From: an uncultured Oscillospiraceae bacterium
Lineage (GTDB): Bacteria > Bacillota > Clostridia > Oscillospirales > Oscillospiraceae
DNA: 42,591 nucleotides
NCBI GenBank assembly: GCA_910585815.1
Contig: CAJUFJ010000028.1
Location: 1 to 42,591, forward strand
Reading direction: 5' to 3'
Notes under the pieces: model-generated
Seen by the model: only the letters and a program-made list of their open reading frames with translations
Told to the model about the DNA's origin: nothing
Databases searched by the model: none
Shown here: positions 14,181 through 21,286 of the stretch, piece by piece
Layout: every line of letters starts with the position of its first letter
How positions within the stretch are numbered: position 1 is the first letter of the stretch
Program-made: the position numbers and the translations under genes

Positions 14181-15545
14181 TCACATCCGGGTGCCCTTGT
14201 AGTTTCCCCGCCGGGAGGCGGCCCCCGCCTTGGGGCGGCGCTTGCGGCGGAAAACGGTAAGTTTAAGGATCACAATGGCGGTCAGGAACAGCACCACGGC
14301 TAGGATGATGCGCACCCCCTCGTTCTGGAAGAACTGGAAAAACTGCTGCTTCTTATACAGCAGCTCCGACCGTTCCACCGAGGTGACGGCCACCAGGTCC
14401 AGCTGGCCATAGACCTCCCCGTTGTAGGAGAGGGTCATAATGCCCATCACCTGTCCGGCCTCCACCGGGGCCTCCACCTCTTTGGCGTAGAGGGTGATCT
14501 TGGTCTCGATGTCGTTCAGGTCCATGGACTTGGGCAGGGTGCGGGTGATGGAGCCCTGGGGTTTCACGTTCACCTCGTCGGCCTGGCGGGACATGGTGAC
14601 CTTCACCGTCTCCACCGGCTCGCTGTCCTTGGTGATGGTCACCCGCTGGAAGTTGTTAAAGCCATATTCAAGCAGTCGCTTGCTCTCCCGGAAGTGGCCC
14701 TGCTTCAGGTCCTCCTCGCCGGGCACCGGCATGGGGCCGGAACCGATTACGACGGAGATAAGAATTTCGTCATTGTCCTCGGCGGCGGCGACGAGACAGC
14801 GACCCGCCTCGTCAGTGTTGCCCGTTTTGCCGCCGATGCACTTTTCATAGAGATAGCCGCTGTGGTTCCAGGTGGAGACCAGGGCGTTGCTGTTGTACAT
14901 CTCTCGGGGGCCGGACATTTCGGTGGCGCGGAGCGTGTACTTGGGGGTCTGGGCGATGCGCAGGAAGGTGTCATACTCCAAACAGGCCTTCATAATGAGG
15001 GCCAGGTCGTAGGGGGTGGAGTAGTGGTTTTCGTTGTGGATGCCCACCGGGTTGGTAAAATGGGTGTTCTGGCAGCCCAGCTCGGCGGCCTTCCGGTTCA
15101 TGTGGTCCACAAAGTCCTCGATGGTGCCGTCCACCGCCACGGCCAGGATGTTGCAGGCGTCGGCGTAGGAGGGGAGAAGGGTCATGTACAGCAGCTCCTC
15201 TGCCGTGAGCACCTCACCCAGCTTGATGTTGCCATTGACATAGGAGTAGGTCACATCCTGCATCCGGGTCTCTCCGGCGGTGATGGGGGTGTCCAGGGAG
15301 AGCTGGCCATACTCGATGGCCTCCAGCACCAGCAGGGCGGTCATAATTTTGGTAATGCTGGCGGGGTAGGCCTTTTCGGTGGCCCTCATATCGTATAGGA
15401 TTTCGCCGTGGTTGGCGTCCAGAAGGACGGCGTGGGTGCAGAACAGGTCCAGGTCCTCCTGCCCCGGAACGACGGCGGAGGCGGGCAGTAGAGACATGGA
15501 CAGGGCAAACAAAAGGATCAGGGAAAGAAAAGGATATTTTTTCAT
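14181..15545 (-). CDS. D-alanyl-D-alanine carboxypeptidase (S11, DacF-like)
   Basis: 454 residues: a signal peptide ending near ASA (23-24), a penicillin-binding S11 domain, a C-terminal beta domain, and a C-terminal membrane helix (IILAVVLFLTAIVILKLTVF) with a basic tail. The active-site Ser63 and Lys66 are in PASITK, and Lys240-Thr-Gly is in GGKTGNTDEAG. The second motif, normally SxN, reads Ser126-Tyr-Ala128, so its Asn is missing. Such enzymes trim the terminal D-Ala from peptidoglycan stem peptides on the outer face of the membrane. The gene is divergent from comEA. A membrane helix instead of the usual amphipathic C-terminal anchor is an oddity. Confidence 0.88.
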   Translation of the reverse strand: MKKYPFLSLILLFALSMSLLPASAVVPGQEDLDLFCTHAVLLDANHGEILYDMRATEKAYPASITKIMTALLVLEAIEYGQLSLDTPITAGETRMQDVTYSYVNGNIKLGEVLTAEELLYMTLLPSYADACNILAVAVDGTIEDFVDHMNRKAAELGCQNTHFTNPVGIHNENHYSTPYDLALIMKACLEYDTFLRIAQTPKYTLRATEMSGPREMYNSNALVSTWNHSGYLYEKCIGGKTGNTDEAGRCLVAAAEDNDEILISVVIGSGPMPVPGEEDLKQGHFRESKRLLEYGFNNFQRVTITKDSEPVETVKVTMSRQADEVNVKPQGSITRTLPKSMDLNDIETKITLYAKEVEAPVEAGQVMGIMTLSYNGEVYGQLDLVAVTSVERSELLYKKQQFFQFFQNEGVRIILAVVLFLTAIVILKLTVFRRKRRPKAGAASRRGNYKGTRM

Positions 15546-15701
15546 AGGAAAATCTCCATATGTATGTTATAATGAGGTGCGTACCCCAGTGTATCGCACA
15601 TGAGGGGAAAAGGCAATTAAGATTTTTTTAATTTTTACGGTATAACCGCAACCGCATTGATTATAACAAAAAACGGGCAAAACCGCAAGGGGGCACGGGA
15701 A

Positions 15702-16097
15702 ATGGGAGGAAAATCCAGATATGCGGGGGTGGTGCTGGCCCTGTTTGCGGCCTTTGTCCTGGTGTGCGGCACCTGGTATCTGGCCCGAACCACCGCCCCG
15801 GAGCCCTTTCAGGTGTCCTCAGTCCGCCGCCCGCCGGCGGAGGAGGTGTCCGACGAGCCGGCCGTGGAGGGGGAGGTCTATCCGGACAGCCTCCTTCCGG
15901 GGGAGGTTATCAACATTAACACGGCGGACGCATACGACCTCCAGCGCCTGCCGGGCATCGGGGAGAAGCGGGCCGGGGACATTGTGGCCTACCGGGAGGA
16001 GCATGGCCCCTTCTCGAGTGTGGATGGGCTGACGGAGGTGTCCGGCATAGGGCCGGGTATTTTGGAGGGCCTGCGGGAGTATGTGACTGCGGGGTAA
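15702..16097 (+). CDS. ComEA-like helix-hairpin-helix DNA-binding protein
   Basis: 131 residues from the ATG at 15702, which has an AAGGGGG site; a TTG 45 bases upstream lacks one. One N-terminal membrane helix (about residues 8-26) leads to an acidic linker and a C-terminal double helix-hairpin-helix: VININTADAYDLQRLPGIGEKRAGDIVAYR, then LTEVSGIGPGILEGLREYV. ComEA binds incoming DNA at the cell surface in competence. This copy lacks the SLBB domain often found before the HhH region and is not followed by comEB/comEC, so a role in DNA uptake is likely but not shown. Confidence 0.85.
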   Translation: MGGKSRYAGVVLALFAAFVLVCGTWYLARTTAPEPFQVSSVRRPPAEEVSDEPAVEGEVYPDSLLPGEVININTADAYDLQRLPGIGEKRAGDIVAYREEHGPFSSVDGLTEVSGIGPGILEGLREYVTAG

Positions 16098-16110
16098 AAT
16101 ATTAATGCGG

Positions 16111-16132
16111 GGCCCGCCGCCCTCGGCGGGCC
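16111..16132 (+). terminator. GC hairpin after comEA, without a T tract
   Basis: GGCCCGCCG pairs with CGGCGGGCC. No run of T follows, so termination is uncertain. A second GC-rich hairpin follows near 16143-16166. Confidence 0.3.
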
Positions 16133-16192
16133 ATTACGGGATGGCCCGGCCAGGGGGGCCGGGTCCCACAAAACGGAGCAAGGAGCATCACT

Positions 16193-16879
16193 ATGGCAAA
16201 GATATTAGTAGTAGACGACGAACAGGTGCTGGTGAAGGGCATCAAGTTCAACCTGGAGCACGAGGGCTACCAGGTTGAGGTGGGGTTCGACGGCGAGCAG
16301 GCGGTGGAACTGGCCCGAGAGGGCAGTTTTGACCTGATTCTGCTGGACCTGATGATGCCCAAGATCGACGGCCTTCAGGCCTGTATGCGCATCCGGGAGT
16401 TCTCCAACGTGCCCATCATCATGCTGACGGCCAAGGGGGAGGACACCGACAAGATCATGGGCTTTGAGTGTGGGGCCGACGACTACATTACCAAGCCCTT
16501 TAACCTGCTGGAGCTGAAGGCCCGGGTGCGGGCCCTGCTGCGCCGCTCCGGAGCGGCGGAACAGAAAAAGGCGGAGGCGGTGCTCACCGCCGGCCACATC
16601 CGGCTGGACACCGCCGCCCGGGCGGCCTGGCGGGACGGGGCGCCGGTGGAGCTCACTGCCAAGGAGTTCGACCTGATGGAGCTGCTTCTCCGCAACCCCG
16701 GAAGGGTATACAGCCGGGAGAACCTGCTCAACGTGGTGTGGGGCTATGAGTATATCGGCGACTACCGCACGGTGGACGTCCACGTCCGCCGCCTGCGGGA
16801 GAAGCTGGAACTGGATCCTGCCAGCCCGGAGTTTATCCGCACCAAGTGGGGTGTGGGGTACTATCTGGCGAAGCTATGA
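16193..16879 (+). CDS. OmpR/PhoB-family response regulator
   Basis: 228 residues: a receiver domain (VVDDE, phospho-acceptor Asp52 in LLDLMMP, Thr in MLTAKGE, Lys in YITKPF) and a winged-helix domain (ELTAKEFDLMELLLRNPGRVYSRENLL, RTVDVHVRRLREKLE, GVGYYLAKL). It overlaps the following kinase gene by four bases (ATGA) and a lipoprotein gene follows that. It resembles WalR/PhoP-type envelope regulators, but no yycH/yycI genes are nearby. The start has a GCAAGGAGC site. Confidence 0.95.
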   Translation: MAKILVVDDEQVLVKGIKFNLEHEGYQVEVGFDGEQAVELAREGSFDLILLDLMMPKIDGLQACMRIREFSNVPIIMLTAKGEDTDKIMGFECGADDYITKPFNLLELKARVRALLRRSGAAEQKKAEAVLTAGHIRLDTAARAAWRDGAPVELTAKEFDLMELLLRNPGRVYSRENLLNVVWGYEYIGDYRTVDVHVRRLREKLELDPASPEFIRTKWGVGYYLAKL

Positions 16880-18351
16880 ACAAGAAAAATAAGGTCCCCT
16901 TTTTTGCCTCCCTCCAAGTGAAATACGCCCTGAGCTACTTTGTCATCTTCGCGGTGGTGCTGGTGCTGCTGAACACCTACCCCCTCATGGCCTCTCAGGA
17001 GCTGCTGTTCACCTCCAAGCGGGATTCGCTGAAAAGCCAGACGGCGGTGATGGCCTCCGCTCTCATGGAACTGGAGTCCCTGTCCGCCGAGCAGGTGGCC
17101 CGGGTGATGAACATGCTGGACAGCATGGGCACCACCCGCATCCTGGTCACCGACCCGGCGGGGCTGATCCTCTACGACAGTACCAGACAGCCCGGCGAGG
17201 AGGAGGCGGACAGCTCCGGCGGAGAAGCGGAGTACCGCTACGCCCTGTATCAGGAGGTGGTGTCCGCCCTGCGGGGGAACGACGTGTTTTACTCCCGCTA
17301 TGTGGACCGGATGTTTACCTCTACCGCTGCCATGCCCATCGTCTACCGGGGCATGGTCATCGGCGCCATCTACATCCTGGAGGTGGACCGGGCCCAGGGG
17401 CAGCTGCTGGACAGCTTACAGCAGAATCTGCGCACCATCTCCTTGGTGATCGCGGCGGTAACAGTGGTTATGTCCACCTTCTTCTCTAAAATGCTCACCG
17501 CCCGCATCGCCGCCCTGCTGCGGGCCATCCGCATCGTGGGCGAGGGGGAGTACGGCCACCGGCTCCAGCCTGTGGGCCGGGACGAGATGGCCCAGCTGGC
17601 CGGGGAGTTCAACCAGCTCACCGACCGCCTCCAGACCACCGAGGAGGTCCGCCGCCGCTTTGTCTCCGACGCCAGCCACGAGCTGAAAACCCCCTTGGCC
17701 TCCATCCGCCTGCTGGCCGACTCCATTTTGCAGACCGACGAGATGGACCCGGCCGTGGTGCGGGACTTTGTGGGGGACATCGGCTCTGAGGCGGAGCGGC
17801 TTACCCGCATCACCGAGCACCTCCTGGCCCTCACCCGGCTGGACAGCCTGCCCGCCGGAGAGGAGTGGGCGGTAGACGTGGCCCGGGTGACGGAGCGGAC
17901 AGTGGCCCTGCTCCAGCCGGTGGCCGACGCCGCGGGGGTCACGGTGGAGAAAAATCTGAAGCCGGGCTGCGCCGTCCTGTGTACCGAGGATGACCTGTCC
18001 CAAATCTGCTATAACCTGGTGGAAAACGCCGTCAAATACAACTACAACGGCGGAAAGGTGTTCGTCTCGGTGTACCGGGACGGGGACCAGGTGCTGCTGG
18101 AGGTGGGGGACACCGGTGTGGGTATCCCGGAGGAGGACCTGCCCAAGGTGTTCAACCGCTTCTACCGGGTGGACAAAGCCCGGTCCCGGGCCGCCGGCGG
18201 CACCGGACTGGGGCTGTCCATCGTCCGGGACACGGTGCGCCGCCACGGCGGCTGGGTTACCGCCCGGCCCCGGAGCCCGGAGGGCAGCCTGTTTACCGTG
18301 GGCTTTCCCCGGTATGTGCTGGAGGAGGATGAGAGGGGGCGGGGCCAATGA
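16876..18351 (+). CDS. Membrane sensor histidine kinase
   Basis: 491 residues from the ATG at 16876, which overlaps the regulator stop. Layout: a membrane helix at about residues 16-36, an extracellular sensor region of about 140 residues, a second helix near 180-200 (ISLVIAAVTVVMSTFFSKML), HAMP, a HisKA domain with phospho-acceptor His268 in SHELKTPL, and HATPase_c with NLVENAVKYN (N box), DTGVGIP (G1), FNRFYRVD and GTGLGLSIV (G2). It should phosphorylate the adjacent regulator. The sensed signal is unknown. Its stop overlaps the start of the GerMN lipoprotein gene (ATGA), so the three are one translational unit. Confidence 0.94.
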   Translation: MNKKNKVPFFASLQVKYALSYFVIFAVVLVLLNTYPLMASQELLFTSKRDSLKSQTAVMASALMELESLSAEQVARVMNMLDSMGTTRILVTDPAGLILYDSTRQPGEEEADSSGGEAEYRYALYQEVVSALRGNDVFYSRYVDRMFTSTAAMPIVYRGMVIGAIYILEVDRAQGQLLDSLQQNLRTISLVIAAVTVVMSTFFSKMLTARIAALLRAIRIVGEGEYGHRLQPVGRDEMAQLAGEFNQLTDRLQTTEEVRRRFVSDASHELKTPLASIRLLADSILQTDEMDPAVVRDFVGDIGSEAERLTRITEHLLALTRLDSLPAGEEWAVDVARVTERTVALLQPVADAAGVTVEKNLKPGCAVLCTEDDLSQICYNLVENAVKYNYNGGKVFVSVYRDGDQVLLEVGDTGVGIPEEDLPKVFNRFYRVDKARSRAAGGTGLGLSIVRDTVRRHGGWVTARPRSPEGSLFTVGFPRYVLEEDERGRGQ

Positions 18352-18866
18352 GCAAAAAACGGTGGGTTCTGCTTCTGATCCTGACCCTGCTCCTGGCCGC
18401 ATGCGGCGGGGAGACGGAACACACAGAGGGGCCCGTCCTCTGGTTCTGCACCGGAGGGGAGCGGGACCACGGCCCCGCCCTGTCCCCCCAGCCCTACCAG
18501 GGGGAGATGACCCCGGAGGCGCTGCTGTCCGCCCTGCTGGCCGGGCCCGAACAGGCGGGGCTGGTCTCCCCCTTCCCCAGAGGGGTCGCCATGCAGCAGT
18601 GGAGCTGGGATGAGGAGCGGCCGGGGGTGCTGCTGGTGGACCTGTCTGAGCAGTACGGCGCCCTGGCCGACGTGTCCCTGAGCCTGGCCGACTACTCCAT
18701 CGTCCTTACCCTGTCCCAGGCGGAGGGAGTGGAGGAGGTGGAGATCACCGCCGGCGGCCGAAGGGTCAGTTACCGCAGCCACCAGGTCCTGTCTGCACAG
18801 GAGGCCGTGCTGTGGGACGAGCTGGCGGATACCCCCTCGCAGGGGCGGCCCCCACAAAACACTTGA
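18348..18866 (+). CDS. Lipoprotein with a GerMN domain
   Basis: 172 residues. A lipoprotein signal (MSKKR, hydrophobic stretch, LLAAC with Cys19) leads to one GerMN domain: PEALLSALLAGPE, GVLLVDLSEQYGALADVSLSLADYSIVLTLSQAEGVEEVEITAGGR. GerM acts in sporulation and germination; GerMN lipoproteins are also common beside two-component systems. It overlaps the kinase by four bases, so it may sense or tune the same envelope signal. Its stop codon overlaps the -35 box of the metY promoter. Confidence 0.84.
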   Translation: MSKKRWVLLLILTLLLAACGGETEHTEGPVLWFCTGGERDHGPALSPQPYQGEMTPEALLSALLAGPEQAGLVSPFPRGVAMQQWSWDEERPGVLLVDLSEQYGALADVSLSLADYSIVLTLSQAEGVEEVEITAGGRRVSYRSHQVLSAQEAVLWDELADTPSQGRPPQNT

Positions 18867-18891
18867 CAAATTCTGTATTTGTCTGTAATCT
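18863..18891 (+). promoter_or_regulatory. Sigma-A promoter of metY
   Basis: A consensus TTGACA (18863-18868) and TAATCT (18886-18891) have a 17-bp spacer. The -35 box overlaps the stop codon of the gene before. Confidence 0.85.
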
Positions 18892-18923
18892 TAGGTCTAT
18901 TCAAAGGAAAGAAGGCGTTCTCC

Positions 18924-20207
18924 ATGAGCAATTATAAAATCAACACCAAGTGCGTCCAGGGGGGCTACACGCCCGGCAACGGCGAGCCCCGGCAGATTCC
19001 CATTGTTCAGTCTACCACCTTTAAATATGCCACCAGCGAGGACATGGGCAAGCTGTTCGACCTGGAGGCCAGCGGTTACTTCTATACCCGGCTCCAGAAC
19101 CCCACCAACGACCATGTGGCCGCTAAAATCTGCGACATGGAGGGCGGAACCGCCGCCATGCTTACCTCCTCTGGCCAGGCGGCTAACTTCTACGCCGTCT
19201 TCAATATCGCCAATTGCGGCGACCATGTGGTGGCTTCCTCCACTATCTACGGCGGTACCTACAACCTATTTCACGTCACCATGCGGAAGATGGGCATTGA
19301 TTTCACCTTTGTCTCCCCCGACTGCACCGAGGAGGAGCTGAACGCCGCCTTTAAGCCCAACACCAAGGCGGTCTTTGGCGAGACCATCGCCAACCCCGCC
19401 CTCACGGTGCTGGACATTGAGAAGTTCGCCAAGGCCGCCCACGCCCACGGCGTCCCCCTGATTGTGGACAACACCTTTGCCACCCCGGTAAACTGCCGGC
19501 CCTTCGAGTGGGGCTGCGACATTGTCACCCACTCCACCACCAAGTATATGGACGGCCACGGGGCCGGTGTGGGCGGCTGTATCGTGGACAGTGGCCGGTT
19601 TGACTGGATGGCCCACAAGGAAAAATTCCCCGGCCTGTGCACCCCCGACGACAGCTACCACGGCATCACCTACGCCGAGAAATTCGGTCTGGCTGGGGCT
19701 TTCATCACCAAATGTACCGCCCAGCTCATGCGGGATTTCGGCTCTATCCAGTCCCCCCAGAACGCCTTTTTGCTGAACCTGGGGCTGGAGAGTCTCCACG
19801 TGCGGATGCCCCGCCACTGTGAGAACGCCCTGGCGGTGGCCAGCTACCTGAAGGCCCACCCAAAGATCAGTTTTGTCACCTTCCCCGGCCTGGAGGGGGA
19901 CAAGTACTACGACCTGGCTCAGAAGTATATGCCCGACGGGACCTGCGGCGTGGTGTCCTTTGGCTTCAAGGGCGGTCGGACCGCCGCTGAGACCTTTATG
20001 AAGCACCTCAAGTTGGCCGCCATCGAGACCCACGTGGCCGACGCCCGCACCTGCACCCTCCACCCCGCCTCCGCCACCCACCGGCAGATGAACGACCAGG
20101 AGCTGGTGGCCGCCGGCATTACCCCCGATCTGGTCCGCTTCTCCTGCGGCATCGAGGACGCCGCTGACCTGATTGCCGACATCGAGCAGGCCCTGACCCA
20201 TGTATAA
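18924..20207 (+). CDS. metY: O-acetylhomoserine sulfhydrylase, PLP-dependent
   Basis: 427 residues. Cys/Met-metabolism PLP enzyme: it makes homocysteine from O-acetylhomoserine and sulfide, or a related thiol product. Visible are YFYTRLQNPT, the SSGQAA substrate-phosphate region, STIYGGTYNLF, VDNTFATP, and the PLP-binding Lys207 in HSTTKYMDGHG. The length of about 430 and the FDWMAHKEKFPGLCTPDDSYHG insert fit the MetY branch better than the shorter MetB/MetC enzymes. The start ATG at 18924 follows the promoter by about 30 bases. No SAM riboswitch or T-box was seen in the short leader. Confidence 0.92.
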   Translation: MSNYKINTKCVQGGYTPGNGEPRQIPIVQSTTFKYATSEDMGKLFDLEASGYFYTRLQNPTNDHVAAKICDMEGGTAAMLTSSGQAANFYAVFNIANCGDHVVASSTIYGGTYNLFHVTMRKMGIDFTFVSPDCTEEELNAAFKPNTKAVFGETIANPALTVLDIEKFAKAAHAHGVPLIVDNTFATPVNCRPFEWGCDIVTHSTTKYMDGHGAGVGGCIVDSGRFDWMAHKEKFPGLCTPDDSYHGITYAEKFGLAGAFITKCTAQLMRDFGSIQSPQNAFLLNLGLESLHVRMPRHCENALAVASYLKAHPKISFVTFPGLEGDKYYDLAQKYMPDGTCGVVSFGFKGGRTAAETFMKHLKLAAIETHVADARTCTLHPASATHRQMNDQELVAAGITPDLVRFSCGIEDAADLIADIEQALTHV

Positions 20208-20215
20208 ATAAGTGC

Positions 20216-20243
20216 GTGTCCCCGCCCGCAAGGGCGGGGACAC
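20216..20243 (+). terminator. Stem-loop after metY
   Basis: The perfect 12-bp stem GTGTCCCCGCCC / GGGCGGGGACAC with a GCAA loop starts 8 bases after the metY stop. No T tract follows, so it may be a processing or stability element, with partial read-through into the next gene. Confidence 0.5.
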
Positions 20244-20265
20244 AGAGGCTAAAAGAGGTAATAAA

Positions 20266-20649
20266 ATGAAAAATGCTGGAACTGTTTTACTGTATAACTG
20301 CTCCGCTCCGGAGTTCTCCAAACTGAAGCAGATTTTTGCCATGCTCCGCCTGCGGATGCGGGTGGTGGAGCCCGACCGGTACCATGTTCCCCTGGAGGAG
20401 TTGGCCCGGGGGCAGGGAGAGGCGGGAGAGACCGCCGAGGCCCTGCCAGAGCCCATGCTGGTGTTCTGCGGCCTGGGTCAGGCCCTGCTCAACCAAGTGC
20501 TGGAGGTCATCCGTCTGGCCAAACTGCCCCCGATCCCCCTGAAAGCGGTGCTGACCGACACGAATCAGACGTGGAACACCGTGCAGCTCCATGAGGAACT
20601 GCTCAGGGAGCGGGAGGCCATCGCGGCACAAAAAGCGGAAAAGACGTAA
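20266..20649 (+). CDS. DUF3783 domain protein
   Basis: 127 residues from the ATG at 20266, preceded by an AGAGGT site. The sequence (VLLYNCSAPEFSKLKQIFAMLRLRMRVV, then PMLVFCGLGQALLNQVLEVIRLAKLPPIPLKAVLTDTNQTWN, and a charged helical end) matches the DUF3783 family of small soluble Firmicute proteins. Its function is not known. It may be read from the metY transcript. The tRNA-Leu promoter starts 17 bases after its stop. Confidence 0.8.
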   Translation: MKNAGTVLLYNCSAPEFSKLKQIFAMLRLRMRVVEPDRYHVPLEELARGQGEAGETAEALPEPMLVFCGLGQALLNQVLEVIRLAKLPPIPLKAVLTDTNQTWNTVQLHEELLREREAIAAQKAEKT

Positions 20650-20666
20650 AAACTTGAAATTACCCG

Positions 20667-20695
20667 TTGACAAATTTGTCCGGGAACAGTATAAT
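20667..20695 (+). promoter_or_regulatory. Near-perfect sigma-A promoter of tRNA-Leu
   Basis: TTGACA (20667-20672), a 17-bp spacer and TATAAT (20690-20695) match consensus exactly, 30 bases before the tRNA. Confidence 0.93.
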
Positions 20696-20725
20696 AATCA
20701 AGCGGTCTGAAAATGACCGCGTCTT

Positions 20726-20812
20726 GCGGCTGTGCTGGAATTGGTAGACTGGCAAGCTTGAGGTGCTTGTGTCCGGATGGGCGTACGGGTTCGACTCCCG
20801 TCAGCCGCACCA
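20726..20812 (+). tRNA. tRNA-Leu (anticodon GAG)
   Basis: 87 nt. The acceptor stem GCGGCTG pairs with CAGCCGC; discriminator A and an encoded CCA follow (20809-20812). The anticodon stem CAAGC/GCTTG holds the loop TTGAGGT, giving anticodon GAG. A long variable arm (TGTCCGGATGGGCGTA region) fits a class II leucine tRNA, and the T arm has GGGTTCGACTCCC. It reads CUC/CUU codons. The genomic island begins just after its CCA end. Confidence 0.95.
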
Positions 20813-20815
20813 ACC

Positions 20816-20999
20816 TGAACGACCTTACCTGATCTGAACAGACTGTTGTCAGTTATTGGATTAGGTAAGGTCGTTTTTTGCCCCAAAGCCTTGACATGTC
20901 AAGGCTTTGGGGCTTTTCCATTTACCTATGATCTGTCACTTGTTAAATGTAAACAGTTCAAAATTCGAGTGCAAAACGTGTAAATGGGGGAATTCGAAC
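20816..20999 (+). repeat. Left direct repeat of the island (R1), with two terminators
   Basis: It is about 90% identical to 32622-32799 over its first 65 bases (6 differences) and still clearly alike up to the shared ATTCGAAC near its end. It contains a terminator (stem ACGACCTTACCT / AGGTAAGGTCGT at 20819-20874, then six T) that ends the tRNA transcript. It also contains a perfect 32-bp palindrome at 20881-20912. Together with R2 it brackets about 11.8 kb of accessory genes. Confidence 0.85.
20819..20879 (+). terminator. Terminator of tRNA-Leu
   Basis: A 12-bp outer stem with an inner AACAGAC/GTCAGTT stem and a TTTTTT tail, 6 bases after the tRNA CCA. Confidence 0.9.
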
Positions 21000-21286
21000 T
21001 CCTACTGACATCACTTATATCAGCGTTAGGCTTTGCAGTTCAACGTTTTTCCTTTCGCTTAACGTGGCGTTTGGCTCCTCAACGTATGATGTGGAGGCCA
21101 GCAATTGTAAAATTTGATGGGCTAATCCATCCCTCCTCTAAACTTTGTCTTAGATGAAATATTAATAAATTCCCCCCTATGAATTTGTCAGATTTTCTGA
21201 TATAATGCAAAAAATTAGTGTTAGTTGTACCATTAAATCGTGGTTTTAAAGGTATCAGAATCAGAAATTTGGAGGGAATAGGGGCA
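21000..21286 (+). promoter_or_regulatory. AT-rich leader with extended -10 promoter for the AIPR gene
   Basis: No gene is visible in 21000-21286. The sequence turns AT-rich at about 21115. TGATATAAT at 21198-21206 is an extended -10 box with no good -35, and GGAGGG at 21271-21276 is the ribosome site for the ATG at 21287. TCAACG or a close variant occurs three times between 21040 and 21085, of unknown meaning. Confidence 0.5.
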
